Assembly: GCA_018873245.2 (NCBI GenBank) | Contig: JAEMBT020000001.1 | Coordinates: forward strand, 16,770,220 to 16,834,219 | Length of the DNA stretch: 64,000 nucleotides | From: Archegozetes longisetosus | Lineage: Eukaryota; Arthropoda; Arachnida; Sarcoptiformes; Trhypochthoniidae | Direction: 5' to 3' | In this document: piece after piece, positions 34,143 to 48,798 of the stretch | How the letters are laid out: each line of letters starts with the position of its first letter | Numbering within the stretch: position 1 is the first letter of the stretch | Translations under genes and position numbers: made by a program | The notes under the pieces: model-generated | The model's database searches: none | What the model saw: the letters and a program-made list of their open reading frames with translations, nothing else | Told to the model about the DNA's origin: nothing

Positions 34143-35750
34143 TTATGGAACATTTTCTATGTGAGAATTAGTTACTTTAAATATAACTCGGCCAGTTCTG
34201 TTCCTCTGTCCAACTTCTTCTGTTTCCTCAACTCTTACAGGGTCAGTCTGCCTAGTTTTGGGTTTGCGGCAAGTGTGTCGCAGGTAATTACATACTCTTG
34301 GTCCAAAGCATACAAACATTAAGGTGATACTTATAGTTGATATGATTATAACTATGAGGTTAAAGGACTTATTGTTAATTTGACTATTCTCGATTAGATT
34401 AGTATTTATTTTTCGGATTCGAGATTTGATTTCGTCGTGATGTAGGACTATTTTGTGGCTGTGAAGATTTGGTAATAGTCGTTGATTAACGAAGTGAAAC
34501 CACTCAGGAACAAGATTGTATTTGCTATCGAATTTTATATTATGTGATACAAAACTTAGATTTCCTATTTTTAAAGTATAAATGTTTGGTATTCCAAAAA
34601 CATAGTTGGGGCAAGCTACACTTTCTGGAATAAAGTTATCTTGAATTAAAGTTATATTAAATGGGTAGCAATAAACTAATAGTGATTTTGAACTAAAATC
34701 ATACTTAATTTGAATAATTTCTTCTTCGCGTAATCTTTCTTTAATGACGCATTGCTGCACTTGCCAGGCTTCGTCGTTCGTTAGTTTAGAATAATGGGAA
34801 CACGATTCTTTGGGGGGATTTAAAATTAATTCATGTATTTTCAAGTTTTTTCTTTCGAAAGGGCATAAAGAATGAGTTTCATTATCGAAAATTATATTCT
34901 GGGGCCCCTTATAGCTTACGTGACATAGTTCATTGTTTTTGTACGAAAATAGTGTGAAGGGGTCGGCGGTTAATAATAGTTTCTTGTTGTCAACTATAGG
35001 TGCTTCAATTATTAGGAAAATAGTGTTTCGGGCAGGATCTCTAAAACAAACTCTTGGGGACATATATTTTAAGGGACAGGGACCTTCGCAAGGAATTGTG
35101 AGATTAAATTGGTCAAAAAGTTTCCCATTAACCTTGCCTACGAGCCAGTCCCTACCAATTTCTAATAGTGATGCTCTGGTCTGAACAAATTCGGAACTTA
35201 AATATGAGGTTGTGCTAACGATGTTTGGCAAGATAAGTTTTAAGTTTTCCATTTCTGATGTCGTGTTTTCTAAGATTGACTTTAATTTTTCTATATCGTT
35301 TTCCATAAATTCTAACGCTTCTTTAATAAGTTTTTCGTTTTCATTTATTCTTTTGATATTATTTTCTAAAACACTTATGCGGTCATCGTTTTTACTAGAT
35401 TTATATAACGCTACTGAGCCTATCCCTATGCCAGTAAACACAGTTACAAAGAGTGCAATTGCTCCTACTACAATCAGTGGTGCAATTCTTTTTCGTCTAC
35501 TTAATATGAATGATTTAGAATCTTCTATAGCACAGAATTTGTTTAAGGGTTCAACAAAATCTTTAACAAATGATTTTTCACACCATTGAATAAAGTTATT
35601 AATGGATTCTGTAGGAAGTCCCATCATCTGTTGAAATACTATACAAGGGTCCTCATAATGGATTTTCAGGTAAATAACTTCGATTCCCTTAACTATTGGT
35701 TCTTACGAGTTTTGCCATAGAATTGGCGTTGCACTACTGAACACCGCATT
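34143..35750 (-). mobile_element. env part of copy A (fossil)
   Basis: It resembles the envelope of errantiviruses, which is related to baculovirus F proteins. An RRKR furin-type site is followed by a hydrophobic, glycine-rich fusion-peptide-like stretch (APLIVVGAIALFV). A heptad-like helix comes next, then a cysteine-containing ectodomain, a C-terminal membrane anchor (LIVIIISTISITLMFVCFG) and a short basic tail. Confidence 0.8.
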
Positions 35751-35899
35751 AACCGATAAGACGTTTAAAATTAAAGTAAAACAAAATATAGCGTATGTGA
35801 ATCGATCAGGCGGTTTTCCTTTCGTGATTCTTTGTGAGCGTCTGAGATTGGATTGTACCCCTGATTCTGTTTTAAGACTCTCTGTTTTTTCTCGTGATC

Positions 35900-38800
35900 C
35901 TGTTTGTCTTTGATCAAAAGATATTTTTAGCTTTTCTCTCAAATGATCCAAAGACGTTCTTAATGCTGTAGTATCTCTGCTAGCACTAGTACTTGGAACT
36001 ACGTTAAGTTCAGAAACATTTTCATTCATTGAGTCATTAGATGATCTATTACTATCTTTTGGTTTATCTGCTGCAGGTTCTTCATCTGAATCTGAGAGGT
36101 CTTGTAATATTTCACGTCCAGTCCATGGCTTCATTCTAGTAACGGGTACTACATCTACTCTATAAGGGCTTTTAGTATTATAAACCTTGTAAACGTTATC
36201 TGACTTTCCTTTACCTAAAACTATAAAAGGACCGAACCATCGGTGTAGAAATTTTTCGGATAAACCCGGTACTCTTATTGGTACAAATACTGCTACTTTC
36301 TGTCCAACCTTATAACAGTAATCTTTCCTATTTCTATCATAATAGTGCTTATATTTTCCTTGAGCATGTTTTATATTAATTCTCGCAATTTCTCTAATTC
36401 TCTCCCAACGTCCAGCCATTATTTCTATATAATGGTCTGTATCTCTAAAACCAGAAGGTAAAGCTTCTAAATTTATATCTTGAGGGAAAGTTGGTTTACG
36501 TCCATAGAGTAACTCAAATGGACTAAAACGAGTACTTCTACTCTTTGAGGCATTGTAGGCGAATGTAATTAAGGGTAAGGTAATATCCCAATTAGAATGG
36601 TCTTCATTTAAGTACATGCTTAACATGTCCACAAGAATACCGTTTACTTTTTCTACGAGACCTTGAGTCTGCGGGTGGTATGCCGTACTCACTAAATGTT
36701 TACTTCCCATTAATTTAAACGTTTCTTCTACTAATTCACTTAAAAATTAGTTCCTCTATCGCTCATTATTAATTCTGGTACTCCATGTCTACAAATGATT
36801 TGTTCAACAAAAAACTTAGCTGTGGCTTTAGCTGTTTGCGATGCAAGTGCTCGGGTTTCGGCCCATTTTGTGAAATAGTCAGTTGCTACTATTATATATT
36901 TCTTTCCATGTGCAGGATTGACAGGACCTACAACATCAATAGCTATTCTCTTAAAAGGGGCCTCTACGGGGATCGGTTGTAAGAGACCCGCCGGAGCAGT
37001 TTTAGGTGTCTTTCGATGAAGACATTTAACACAACTTTTTACATAATTAGTAATGTATTGTAGCATACCAGGCCAATAGTATTTATCCCTAATCCTATCA
37101 TAAGTTTTATTGATACCACAATGTCCTGCAAGGGGATCGTCATGATTGTTGTAGCATACTTCGGCACGCAACTTCTTTGGAACATATATTGTGTAATATT
37201 TCCCCAATTGAGAGTTGCATATTCTATAAACTCTATCATTTATTATTGTAAATTTTCTTAATTTTAAAGGTAGTTCACTATTTTTCGATGTGCCTTTCAA
37301 TATCTCTTCACGAATGTGCTCAATTGCGGGATCTTTACGTTGCAGTTCTCCAACATACGTGATCCCAAATTCGACGTTTGCATATGCAAATAAGTTTGTC
37401 TCATTAAGTTCTGGTACCGGTAGACTAAAATAATTACGGGATAAGCAGTCTGCATCTTTATGAACTTTACCACTTTTATATCTAACTGTATAGTTAAATC
37501 CTTGGAGGATAGTAGCCCACCTTTCGAGTTTTGGGGTTAGTTTATCTTTGGTTTTGAGCCAACAAAGGGCACAGTGGTCTGTGACTATAACAAATTCTTG
37601 ATGTTCTAAATATGGTCTAAAATATTCTACTGCATAAACCATAGAAAAACATTCTTTTTCCGTAATCGAGTAGTTTCGCTGTGTTTCATTCAACAGCTTA
37701 CTCATATAAGCTACAGGATGACAACCATCCTTATGTTGCTGCACTAAAACACCTCCAATAGCTAAGCCTGATGCATCAACTCTTACTTCAATTGGTAAAT
37801 TGGGATCGTAATGGGCTAACACAGGGGCTGACGCTAACTTTTCTTTAAGTTTAATAAATGCAAGTTCTTGTTCAGCGTTCCACGGAATTTTGTTTTCATT
37901 TGCATACTCCTTTTTGTTAAGCGAATTAATGGTTCTGCTATTCGGGAGAAACCTTCAACAAATTTTCTAAAAACAGAACACATACCCACAAAGCTTCTAA
38001 TATCTTTAATTGTTTTCGGTTTAGGGAAGTTAGCAATGGCTTCAACTAAAGCCGGGTCAGGACTCTGACCGTCTGGTCCTACTATATATCCTAAGTATTT
38101 AATAGTGTTTACTGCAAATACACACTTATTAGGTTTTAAAGTAAAATTGGCTTCTCTTAGTCTAGTTAAAATTGCTTGAAGCCTCGCCAAATGGGTATCA
38201 AAATCAGGTGCAAACACTATTATATCATCTAAATAGACAAGACATGAATTCCACTTTAGTCCTGCAAGAACTACATCCATAGCTCTTTGAAAAGTTGCGG
38301 GAGCATTAGTTAAGCCGAAAGGCATAACATTAAATTCATAGGTTCCATCAATAGTGACAAACGAGGTCTTTTCCTGATCCTCAGGTGCAACTTTGATTTG
38401 CCAATAACCACTAGAAAGATCTAAAGTTGTATAGAAGCGAGAATTGCCTAATGCATCTAAAGCGTCTTGAATTCTCGGCAACGGGTAAACATCGCGTTTA
38501 GTAATAGCATTTAGTTTCCTAAAATCTACGCAAAAACGTAGACCTCCATCTTTCTTTGGAACTAATACTACAGGAGCGGACCAAGGGCTACATGATGGCT
38601 TAATCACGCCAATATCGATCATTTCTTGTACAAGCTTACAACATTGTTCGCGTTTAGCAAATGACATTCTATAAGGCTGTGCGGATATCGGATCCATACC
38701 TTGAGTATCAATTCTGTGATAAAACTTATCACACTGACCTATTTGTGTAGAACGGAAAGCAAATCTATCCTTATAATTTTCAAGCAATGATTTCAACTTC

Positions 38801-38900
38801 GATATTTGTTCTTCATTCAGATTTTTTCCTACTTTCACTGTGCCTTCCCCAATATCTATCTCCTTTGTAGAATTTGTGTCTACTACTGAACTTACACGTT
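35900..38900 (-). mobile_element. pol part of copy A (fossil)
   Basis: Reverse transcriptase (LDLSSGYWQIKV; YLDDIIVF catalytic motif), RNase H (VRVDASGLAIGGVL; IVTDHCALCWL) and integrase (HHCC zinc finger with CVKCLHRK; IDVVGP and TDYFTKWAE; YHPQTQGLVEKVN) follow in Ty3/gypsy order. A GPF-type module (RWFGPFIVLGKG) and an acidic, serine-rich tail come last. A few breaks interrupt it. Confidence 0.85.
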
Positions 38901-40681
38901 CTTTGACGGGGAATTTCCAAATCTTTTGAATCATTTTTATCAGTTGCGGCGTAATTTTCAAAATCGAACTCTGTATTAGCACTAAATATGCATTTCTCAT
39001 TAACAGGTTCAAAGCATCCTAAAATATCGCCTCTCATTATAGTTTGTTCAACTCTACCGAAATTAGTTACTTCGAGTGAACAATCGCCACTTATAAAGTT
39101 TACCACAGTATTAGGAAAGCAAACTCTGTGTTTCACATAAGAGTCTACATCAGTATATACTACATAATTTTGTTTCTTAAGCTTATTCTTTTCACTAGCG
39201 GTCACATCGATTACTAAACTACTTCTCGAAGGTATTGTAACAGTATCTTTAGAGTGTACATATCCATATATGGGTGATTCGACTTTCCGAATCCTAGGTT
39301 TAAAGCTTATGCTTTGATTAGCACAATCCACTAAAATACCACATGGTCCTAAATAATCATTTCCTAGTAGTAAATCATAGGCTAAGGCCTTCACTACCAT
39401 TGCCTTAACCGGAGCAACAACTTCTTCTTGACCGTTCTTCACGGTTATGTTTATATCGATTTCTCCTAATGCTTTGAAATATCTACCATTTGCTACTTTG
39501 ACTCTCGGGCCTTTATAATCAACTATTGGTAGATTAGTTTTTTCAGCTAATGCTGCAGTGATTATAGTTATACCACTTCCACAATCAACTAAAGCCTTTG
39601 TTTTATAACCCTCAACCCACGCTTTTACTAATACTAAATTTTTATCATTCTTAATTGCTACAGAAACTATATCTGAATCACTATCACTCTCTTCGATAGC
39701 GGCAACCGGAACATTGTTCGGTTTAAATTTAGGTTCGGCGGTTTCTGGTTTTGGTCTTCTTCTGATTGGGTTGTCGTTTTGCGACTTATTAAAAGCTTTC
39801 TTACGACATTGCCATTGGAAATGTCCTGTTTTCTTACAATAGTAACATTGAGGTTTATCTTTAGATCCTCTAGCCTCGTGAGTTCTATTTTTATCAGGAC
39901 GGTAGTCCTTATTAAAACTCCCTTTATTTCTCACTGCCCCTTTAAATGCTTTAGTCATTTCATTTAAGGCAGCTAAAAGTTCAGAATTTGGGGGTTCACT
40001 TGCTTTAGTCTTTAAGTGATTACTATTTTCTGCTACTGATAATTGTGTCATAGCCGTAGTTAGCTCGGGATCACCACTTTCGGTAGATCCACTTAATCCA
40101 CATTCAACTGAATTTGCCTTTGCAATTAAATCTTTAATTCCTTTAGGCCTTAACATTATTACCCTCTCTTTAATTGGCGGTAATAACCCTTGAACTACAT
40201 AATCAACTATTTCTTCTTCAGGCATATGTTTATTATATTGTTTACACAATGCCTGCATCTCAAATATATAAATGACTGTTTTCTGAAATAGTCCCTGTTT
40301 TTTTGTACGCAATTTATTTCTTAAATGTGTGGTATACTCTGTCGGGAGAAATCCATCTCTAAATATTTTGCAAAGCACACTCCATGAACTAACTGCAGGA
40401 GTAGCTTCCTTAACATATAGCTTATAAAAGTCTTTTGCGACACCAGCCAAATAGGCAGGAAACTTCTTAAGCTTGGTAGACTCATCCCAGCCTTGGGATT
40501 CGGCAATATCACTAAAATCCTCTAACCATTTAACTATGTCTGAACCAGGCCCTGATCCGGTAAAAGGAGCTATTTTCATAGAAGAAGTCGACAACAAGTT
40601 ACTAGCCAATTGTTGACTAAGGTCTTGTATATCGATAGATATGTCGTCTTTAGACATAACGAATGAATGTGACTTAGACAT
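38900..40681 (-). mobile_element. gag and protease part of copy A (fossil)
   Basis: It starts at MSKSHSFVMSKDDIS. A capsid-like helical region with KWLEDFSDIAESQGW is followed by a CCHC zinc knuckle (CYYCKKTGHFQWQC) and an aspartic-protease-like core (ALVDCGSGITII, then LLLGNDYL). Gag and protease lie in one frame, with pol following. Confidence 0.8.
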
Positions 40682-41497
40682 ACGCTTAACTCTTTAGAAA
40701 TGTAGTGTGTTGTAAAAAATAGGTCGCTGGGCGACAAATAAAGCCGATTCTCAGTTTCCAGGCTCATAGGTCCGGAGCTTTTGCCGTAGCAATGCTTTAA
40801 CCCGAAGCGAGAGCTAGAAGTATGAGGTGATCAGCAAACTGTGCTTTCGCAAACCTTTTTTGAGTGTTCACGCTTAAAACAAGAATGTGTTTGTGTCTGT
40901 GTTTTGTAAGGCGAGAGACTTATTGGGTACTCTCGACGAGAAGCGCTTTACTTATTCGAAGTTTAGGTTGAAAATTAATAATGGAATGCTTAAAGTTATC
41001 AACAATTATCAAAATTATAGATATTTTTCTGACAAACTCGAACGCGCGAGAGCTTGGACTTAACAATATTTGATTATTTGAGTCTTTACAAAGACTAATT
41101 TGCTTTTATGGCTTATTATATAATATTAAAATTGAAATAAAAAGTTCTTTTGTAATCTTAGCTTTCAGTGAGGAAAACTCTTGATTCGATAACCAATACG
41201 ATTTCTTGCTCTCTTAACGTGAATCCAGTTACGTGTGTCTTAAATCTCAAAAACTTGTCTTCTTCTTCTTATATTGCCCAATTTCTTCAATTTTTTTTTG
41301 CAAATCGAAGTTTTGCTATATCGTAAGTGAGTCGTTGAGCGTGAACCGTTACTTGTTTATTCGATCTCTCTGTTGAAATCCTACGGCCGCACTCATAGGC
41401 CTATAATCGCATAACTTGCATAAATGTCTCAACTTCACTTCAAAGAGATCCCACTTAATGTCAATTTTCGTTCATAATTATGAACAATTAGAGACGG

Positions 41498-41515
41498 AAC
41501 CACGCTCTGCTACCA
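41498..41515 (-). other. tRNA primer-binding site, copy A
   Basis: On the minus strand, two bases inside the LTR, TGGTAGCAGAGCGTGGTT would pair with a tRNA ending CTCTGCTACCA. That end resembles initiator methionine tRNA; the identity is inference. Confidence 0.65.
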
Positions 41516-41517
41516 AT

Positions 41518-41978
41518 TGTGAGAGTGGATTTTTATATAGCGAAATAACAACTCTGACTTTAACAATTAACAATCTTTATTAAAATATAAATTGAATGAT
41601 AATACATAAAGATTTAAATGTATCGCACAGAGTCTAAGCTCTCTCGCACTCTCTTACTAACTCACTTAATTTCTACTCTATTACTCTCTCTTTTTATACT
41701 CTTCTGACTAATTAATGAAAGGATGTTTAAGAATATTTTCGAGTTATAATTTTGAGAAAAGTTATTCCTAAAAGGGATGTTCAAGCATTCCAGTATTAGA
41801 TTCCCATAACAATTAATTTCCTATTGTAATTAAATTAGAATAAGAATTTGCTTTTACAATTAGAGCGAACTAAACAAAACCTTTTATAGTCATAACGAAA
41901 TAAGAGTTAAACTTTCATTCTCATAACAAATAGAAAGTTTACAAAACAAATTAAAATACTTTTTGTTTTAATATAACA
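41518..41978 (-). repeat. LTR 2, shared by both copies, 461 bp
   Basis: It is one base shorter than LTRs 1 and 3 and otherwise the same by eye. It serves as 5' LTR of copy A and 3' LTR of copy B. Confidence 0.9.
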
Positions 41979-42266
41979 TATGGGTCGGGTACTTAGGCTT
42001 TGACTCTAAAGCAGAATATTGTTCGATTACATATTAATAATATTGATTACATATAGATATATATATTATACAAAAAATGTAAATTTAAGAATAAGTCAAA
42101 TTTAAGATTATAGGTATTTAATTAAACATATAAAGGTTATATGAATTTATTGATAGTAATTAAAAATATTAAGTGAATTATAAAGTTAAAAGAAAAAATT
42201 ATAATAATTAAATTGTATTGAGACAGTGTTCTCTAAGGAACAATGCGTTTGTCACATTCACACGTT

Positions 42267-43900
42267 TTATGGAACATTTTCTATGTGAGAATTAGTTACT
42301 TTAAATATAACTCGGCCAGTTCTGTTCCTCTGTCCAACTTCTTCTGTTTCCTCAACTCTTACAGGGTCAGTCTGCCTAGTTTTGGGTTTGCGGCAAGTGT
42401 GTCGCAGGTAATTACATACTCTTGGTCCAAAGCATACAAACATTAAGGTGATACTTATAGTTGATATGATTATAACTATGAGGTTAAAGGACTTATTGTT
42501 AATTTGACTATTCTCGATTAGATTAGTATTTATTTTTCGGATTCGAGATTTGATTTCGTCGTGATGTAGGACTATTTTGTGGCTGTGAAGATTTGGTAAT
42601 AGTCGTTGATTAACGAAGTGAAACCACTCAGGAACAAGATTGTATTTGCTATCGAATTTTATATTATGTGATACAAAACTTAGATTTCCTATTTTTAAAG
42701 TATAAATGTTTGGTATTCCAAAAACATAGTTGGGGCAAGCTACACTTTCTGGAATAAAGTTATCTTGAATTAAAGTTATATTAAATGGGTAGCAATAAAC
42801 TAATAGTGATTTTGAACTAAAATCATACTTAATTTGAATAATTTCTTCTTCGCGTAATCTTTCTTTAATGACGCATTGCTGCACTTGCCAGGCTTCGTCG
42901 TTCGTTAGTTTAGAATAATGGGAACACGATTCTTTGGGGGGATTTAAAATTAATTCATGTATTTTCAAGTTTTTTCTTTCGAAAGGGCATAAAGAATGAG
43001 TTTCATTATCGAAAATTATATTCTGGGGCCCCTTATAGCTTACGTGACATAGTTCATTGTTTTTGTACGAAAATAGTGTGAAGGGGTCGGCGGTTAATAA
43101 TAGTTTCTTGTTGTCAACTATAGGTGCTTCAATTATTAGGAAAATAGTGTTTCGGGCAGGATCTCTAAAACAAACTCTTGGGGACATATATTTTAAGGGA
43201 CAGGGACCTTCGCAAGGAATTGTGAGATTAAATTGGTCAAAAAGTTTCCCATTAACCTTGCCTACGAGCCAGTCCCTACCAATTTCTAATAGTGATGCTC
43301 TGGTCTGAACAAATTCGGAACTTAAATATGAGGTTGTGCTAACGATGTTTGGCAAGATAAGTTTTAAGTTTTCCATTTCTGATGTCGTGTTTTCTAAGAT
43401 TGACTTTAATTTTTCTATATCGTTTTCCATAAATTCTAACGCTTCTTTAATAAGTTTTTCGTTTTCATTTATTCTTTTGATATTATTTTCTAAAACACTT
43501 ATGCGGTCATCGTTTTTACTAGATTTATATAACGCTACTGAGCCTATCCCTATGCCAGTAAACACAGTTACAAAGAGTGCAATTGCTCCTACTACAATCA
43601 GTGGTGCAATTCTTTTTCGTCTACTTAATATGAATGATTTAGAATCTTCTATAGCACAGAATTTGTTTAAGGGTTCAACAAAATCTTTAACAAATGATTT
43701 TTCACACCATTGAATAAAGTTATTAATGGATTCTGTAGGAAGTCCCATCATCTGTTGAAATACTATACAAGGGTCCTCATAATGGATTTTCAGGTAAATA
43801 ACTTCGATTCCCTTAACTATTGGTTCTTTCGAGTTTTGCCATAGAATTGGCGGTGCACTACTGAACAACGCATTAACCGATAAGACGTTTAAAATTAAAG
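42267..43900 (-). mobile_element. env part of copy B (fossil)
   Basis: Practically the same as in copy A: furin-type RRKR site, hydrophobic fusion-peptide-like stretch, ectodomain, C-terminal anchor. Confidence 0.8.
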
Positions 43901-44049
43901 TAAAACAAAATATAGCGTATGTGAATCGATCAGGCGGTTTTCCTTTCGTGATTCTTTGTGAGCGTCTGAGATTGGATTGTACCCCTGATTCTGTTTTAAG
44001 ACTGTCTGTTTTTTCTCGTGATCCTGTTTGTCTTTGATCAAAAGATATT

Positions 44050-47000
44050 TTTAGCTTTTCTCTCAAATGATCCAAAGACGTTCTTAATGCTGTAGTATCT
44101 CTGCTAGCACTAGTACTTGGAACTACGTTAAGTTCAGAAACATTTTCATTCATTGAGTCATTAGATGATCTATTACTATCTTTTGGTTTATCTGCTGCAG
44201 GTTCTTCATCTGAATCTGAGAGGTCTTGTAATATTTCACGTCCAGTCCATGGCTTCATTCTAGTAACGGGTACTACATCTACTCTATAAGGGCTTTTAGT
44301 ATTATAAACCTTGTAAACGTTATCTGACTTTCCTTTACCTAAAACTATAAAAGGACCGAACTATCGGTGTAGAAATTTTCGGATAAACCCGGTACTCTTA
44401 TTGGTACAAATACTGCTACTTTCTGTCCAACCTTATAACAGTAATCTTTCCTATTTCTATCATAATAGTGCTTATATTTTCCTTGAGCATGTTTTATATT
44501 AATTCTCGCAATTTCTCTAATTCTCTCCCAACGTCCAGCCATTATTTCTATATAATGGTCTGTATCTCTAAAACCAGAAGGTAAAGCTTCTAAATTTATA
44601 TCTTGAGGGAAAGTTGGTTTACGTCCATAGAGTAACTCAAATGGACTAAAACGAGTACTTCTACTCTTTGAGGCATTGTAGGCGAATGTAATTAAGGGTA
44701 AGGTAATATCCCAATTAGAATGGTCTTCATTTAAGTACATGCTTAACATGTCCACAAGAATACCGTTTACTTTTTCTACGAGACCTTGAGTCTGCGGGTG
44801 GTATGCCGTACTCACTAAATGTTTACTTCCCATTAATTTAAACGTTTCTTCTACTAATTCACTTAAAAATTAGTTCCTCTATCGCTCATTATTAATTCTG
44901 GTACTCCATGTCTACAAATGATTTGTTCAACAAAAAACTTAGCTGTGGCTTTAGCTGTTTGCGATGCAAGTGCTCGGGTTTCGGCCCATTTTGTGAAATA
45001 GTCAGTTGCTACTATTATATATTTCTTTCCATGTGCAGGATTGACAGGACCTACAACATCAATAGCTATTCTCTTAAAAGGGCCTCTACGGGGATCGGTT
45101 GTAAGAGACCCGCCGGAGCAGTTTTAGGTGTCTTTCGATGAAGACATTTAACACAACTTTTTACATAATTAGTAATGTATTGTAGCATACCAGGCCAATA
45201 GTATTTATCCCTAATCCTATCATAAGTTTTATTGATACCACAATGTCCTGCAAGGGGATCGTCATGATTGTTGTAGCATACTTCGGCACGCAACTTCTTT
45301 GGAACATATATTGTGTAATATTTCCCCAATTGAGAGTTGCATATTCTATAAACTCTATCATTTATTATTGTAAATTTTCTTAATTTTAAAGGTAGTTCAC
45401 TATTTTTCGATGTGCCTTTCAATATCTCTTCACGAATGTGCTCAATTGCGGGATCTTTACGTTGCAGTTCTCCAACATACGTGATCCCAAATTCGACGTT
45501 TGCATATGCAAATAAGTTTGTCTCATTAAGTTCTGGTACCGGTAGACTAAAATAATTACGGGATAAGCAGTCTGCATCTTTATGAACTTTACCACTTTTA
45601 TATCTAACTGTATAGTTAAATCCTTGGAGGATAGTAGCCCACCTTTCGAGTTTTGGGGTTAGTTTATCTTTGGTTTTGAGCCAACAAAGGGCACAGTGGT
45701 CTGTGACTATAACAAATTCTTGATGTTCTAAATATGGTCTAAAATATTCTACTGCATAAACCATAGAAAAACATTCTTTTTCCGTAATCGAGTAGTTTCG
45801 CTGTGTTTCATTCAACAGCTTACTCATATAAGCTACAGGATGACAACCATCCTTATGTTGCTGCACTAAAACACCTCCAATAGCTAAGCCTGATGCATCA
45901 ACTCTTACTTCAATTGGTAAATTGGGATCGTAATGGGCTAACACAGGGGCTGACGCTAACTTTTCTTTAAGTTTAATAAATGCAAGTTCTTGTTCAGCGT
46001 TCCACGGAATTTTGTTTTCATTTGCATACTCCTTTTTGTTAAGCGAATTAATGGTTCTGCTATTCGGGAGAAACCTTCAACAAATTTTCTAAAAACAGAA
46101 CACATACCCACAAAGCTTCTAATATCTTTAATTGTTTTCGGTTTAGGGAAGTTAGCAATGGCTTCAACTAAAGCCGGGTCAGGACTCTGACCGTCTGGTC
46201 CTACTATATATCCTAAGTATTTAATAGTGTTTACTGCAAATACACACTTATTAGGTTTTAAAGTAAAATTGGCTTCTCTTAGTCTAGTTAAAATTGCTTG
46301 AAGCCTCGCCAAATGGGTATCAAAATCAGGTGCAAACACTATTATATCATCTAAATAGACAAGACATGAATTCCACTTTAGTCCTGCAAGAACTACATCC
46401 ATAGCTCTTTGAAAAGTTGTGGAGCATTAGTTAAGCCGAAAGGCATAACATTAAATTCATAGGTTCCATCAATAGTGACAAACGAGGTCTTTTCCTGATC
46501 CTCAGGTGCAACTTTGATTTGCCAATAACCACTAGAAAGATCTAAAGTTGTATAGAAGCGAGAATTGCCTAATGCATCTAAAGCGTCTTGAATTCTCGGC
46601 AACGGGTAAACATCGCGTTTAGTAATAGCATTTAGTTTCCTAAAATCTACGCAAAAACGTAGACCTCCATCTTTCTTTGGAACTAATACTACAGGAGCGG
46701 ACCAAGGGCTACATGATGGCTTAATCACGCCAATATCGATCATTTCTTGTACAAGCTTACAACATTGTTCGCGTTTAGCAAATGACATTCTATAAGGCTG
46801 TGCGGATATCGGATCCATACCTTGAGTATCAATTCTGTGATAAAACTTATCACACTGACCTATTTGTGTAGAACGGAAAGCAAATCTATCCTTATAATTT
46901 TCAAGCAATGATTTCAACTTCGATATTTGTTCTTCATTCAGATTTTTTCCTACTTTCACTGTGCCTTCCCCAATATCTATCTCCTTTGTAGAATTTGTGT
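44050..47000 (-). mobile_element. pol part of copy B (fossil)
   Basis: Reverse transcriptase, RNase H and integrase in the same order and with the same motifs as copy A; more heavily interrupted. Confidence 0.8.
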
Positions 47001-48798
47001 CTACTACTGAACTTACACGTTCTTTGACGGGAATTTCCAAATCTTTTGAATCATTTTTATCAGTTGCGGCGTAATTTTCAAAATCGAACTCTGTATTAGC
47101 ACTAAATATGCATTTCTCATTAACAGGTTCAAAGCATCCTAAAATATCGCCTCTCATTATAGTTTGTTCAACTCTACCGAAATTAGTTACTTCGAGTGAA
47201 CAATCGCCACTTATAAAGTTTACCACAGTATTAGGAAAGCAAACTCTGTGTTTCACATAAGAGTCTACATCAGTATATACTACATAATTTTGTTTCTTAA
47301 GCTTATTCTTTTCACTAGCGGTCACATCGATTACTAAACTACTTCTCGAAGGTATTGTAACAGTATCTTTAGAGTGTACATATCCATATATGGGTGATTC
47401 GACTTTCCGAATCCTAGGTTTAAAGCTTATGCTTTGATTAGCACAATCCACTAAAATACCACATGGTCCTAAATAATCATTTCCTAGTAGTAAATCATAG
47501 GCTAAGGCCTTCACTACCATTGCCTTAACCGGAGCAACAACTTCTTCTTGACCGTTCTTCACGGTTATGTTTATATCGATTTCTCCTAATGCTTTGAAAT
47601 ATCTACCATTTGCTACTTTGACTCTCGGGCCTTTATAATCAACTATTGGTAGATTAGTTTTTCAGCTAATGCTGCAGTGATTATAGTTATACCACTTCCA
47701 CAATCAACTAAAGCCTTTGTTTTATAACCCTCAACCCACGCTTTTACTAATACTAAATTTTTATCATTCTTAATTGCTACAGAAACTATATCTGAATCAC
47801 TATCACTCTCTTCGATAGCGGCAACCGGAACATTGTTCGGTTTAAATTTAGGTTCGGCGGTTTCTGGTTTTGGTCTTCTTCTGATTGGGTTGTCGTTTTG
47901 CGACTTATTAAAAGCTTTCTTACGACATTGCCATTGGAAATGTCCTGTTTTCTTACAATAGTAACATTGAGGTTTATCTTTAGATCCTCTAGCCTCGTGA
48001 GTTCTATTTTTATCAGGACGGTAGTCCTTATTAAAACTCCTTTATTTCTCACTGCCCCTTTAAATGCTTTAGTCATTTCATTTAAGGCAGCTAAAAGTTC
48101 AGAATTTGGGGGTTCACTTGCTTTAGTCTTTAAGTGATTACTATTTTCTGCTACTGATAATTGTGTCATAGCCGTAGTTAGCTCGGGATCACCACTTTCG
48201 GTAGATCCACTTAATCCACATTCAACTGAATTTGCCTTTGCAATTAAATCTTTAATTCCTTTAGGCCTTAACATTATTACCCTCTCTTTAATTGGCGGTA
48301 ATAACCCTTGAACTACATAATCAACTATTTCTTCTTCAGGCATATGTTTATTATATTGTTTACACAATGCCTGCATCTCAAATATATAAATGACTGTTTT
48401 CTGAAATAGTCCCTGTTTTTTGTACGCAATTTATTTCTTAAATGTGTGGTATACTCTGTCGGGAGAAATCCATCTCTAAATATTTTGCAAAGCACACTCC
48501 ATGAACTAACTGCAGGAGTAGCTTCCTTAACATATAGCTTATAAAAGTCTTTTGCGACACCAGCCAAATAGGCAGGAAACTTCTTAAGCTTGGTAGACTC
48601 ATCCCAGCCTTGGGATTCGGCAATATCACTAAAATCCTCTAACCATTTAACTATGTCTGAACCAGGCCCTGATCCGGTAAAAGGAGCTATTTTCATAGAA
48701 GAAGTCGACAACAAGTTACTAGCCAATTGTTGACTAAGGTCTTGTATATCGATAGATATGTCGTCTTTAGACATAACGAATGAATGTGACTTAGACAT
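47000..48798 (-). mobile_element. gag and protease part of copy B (fossil)
   Basis: The same capsid-like, zinc-knuckle and protease regions as copy A, with breaks. Confidence 0.8.

Larger units (their letters stand above)
33855..41517 (-). mobile_element. Errantivirus-type element copy A, internal region (fossil)
   Basis: Order on the minus strand: primer-binding site, noncoding leader of about 0.8 kb, gag with protease, pol, env, and an A/T-rich end of about 290 bases. The family places env after pol and expresses it from a spliced RNA. The copy is nearly whole but its pol region has a few breaks. Confidence 0.85.
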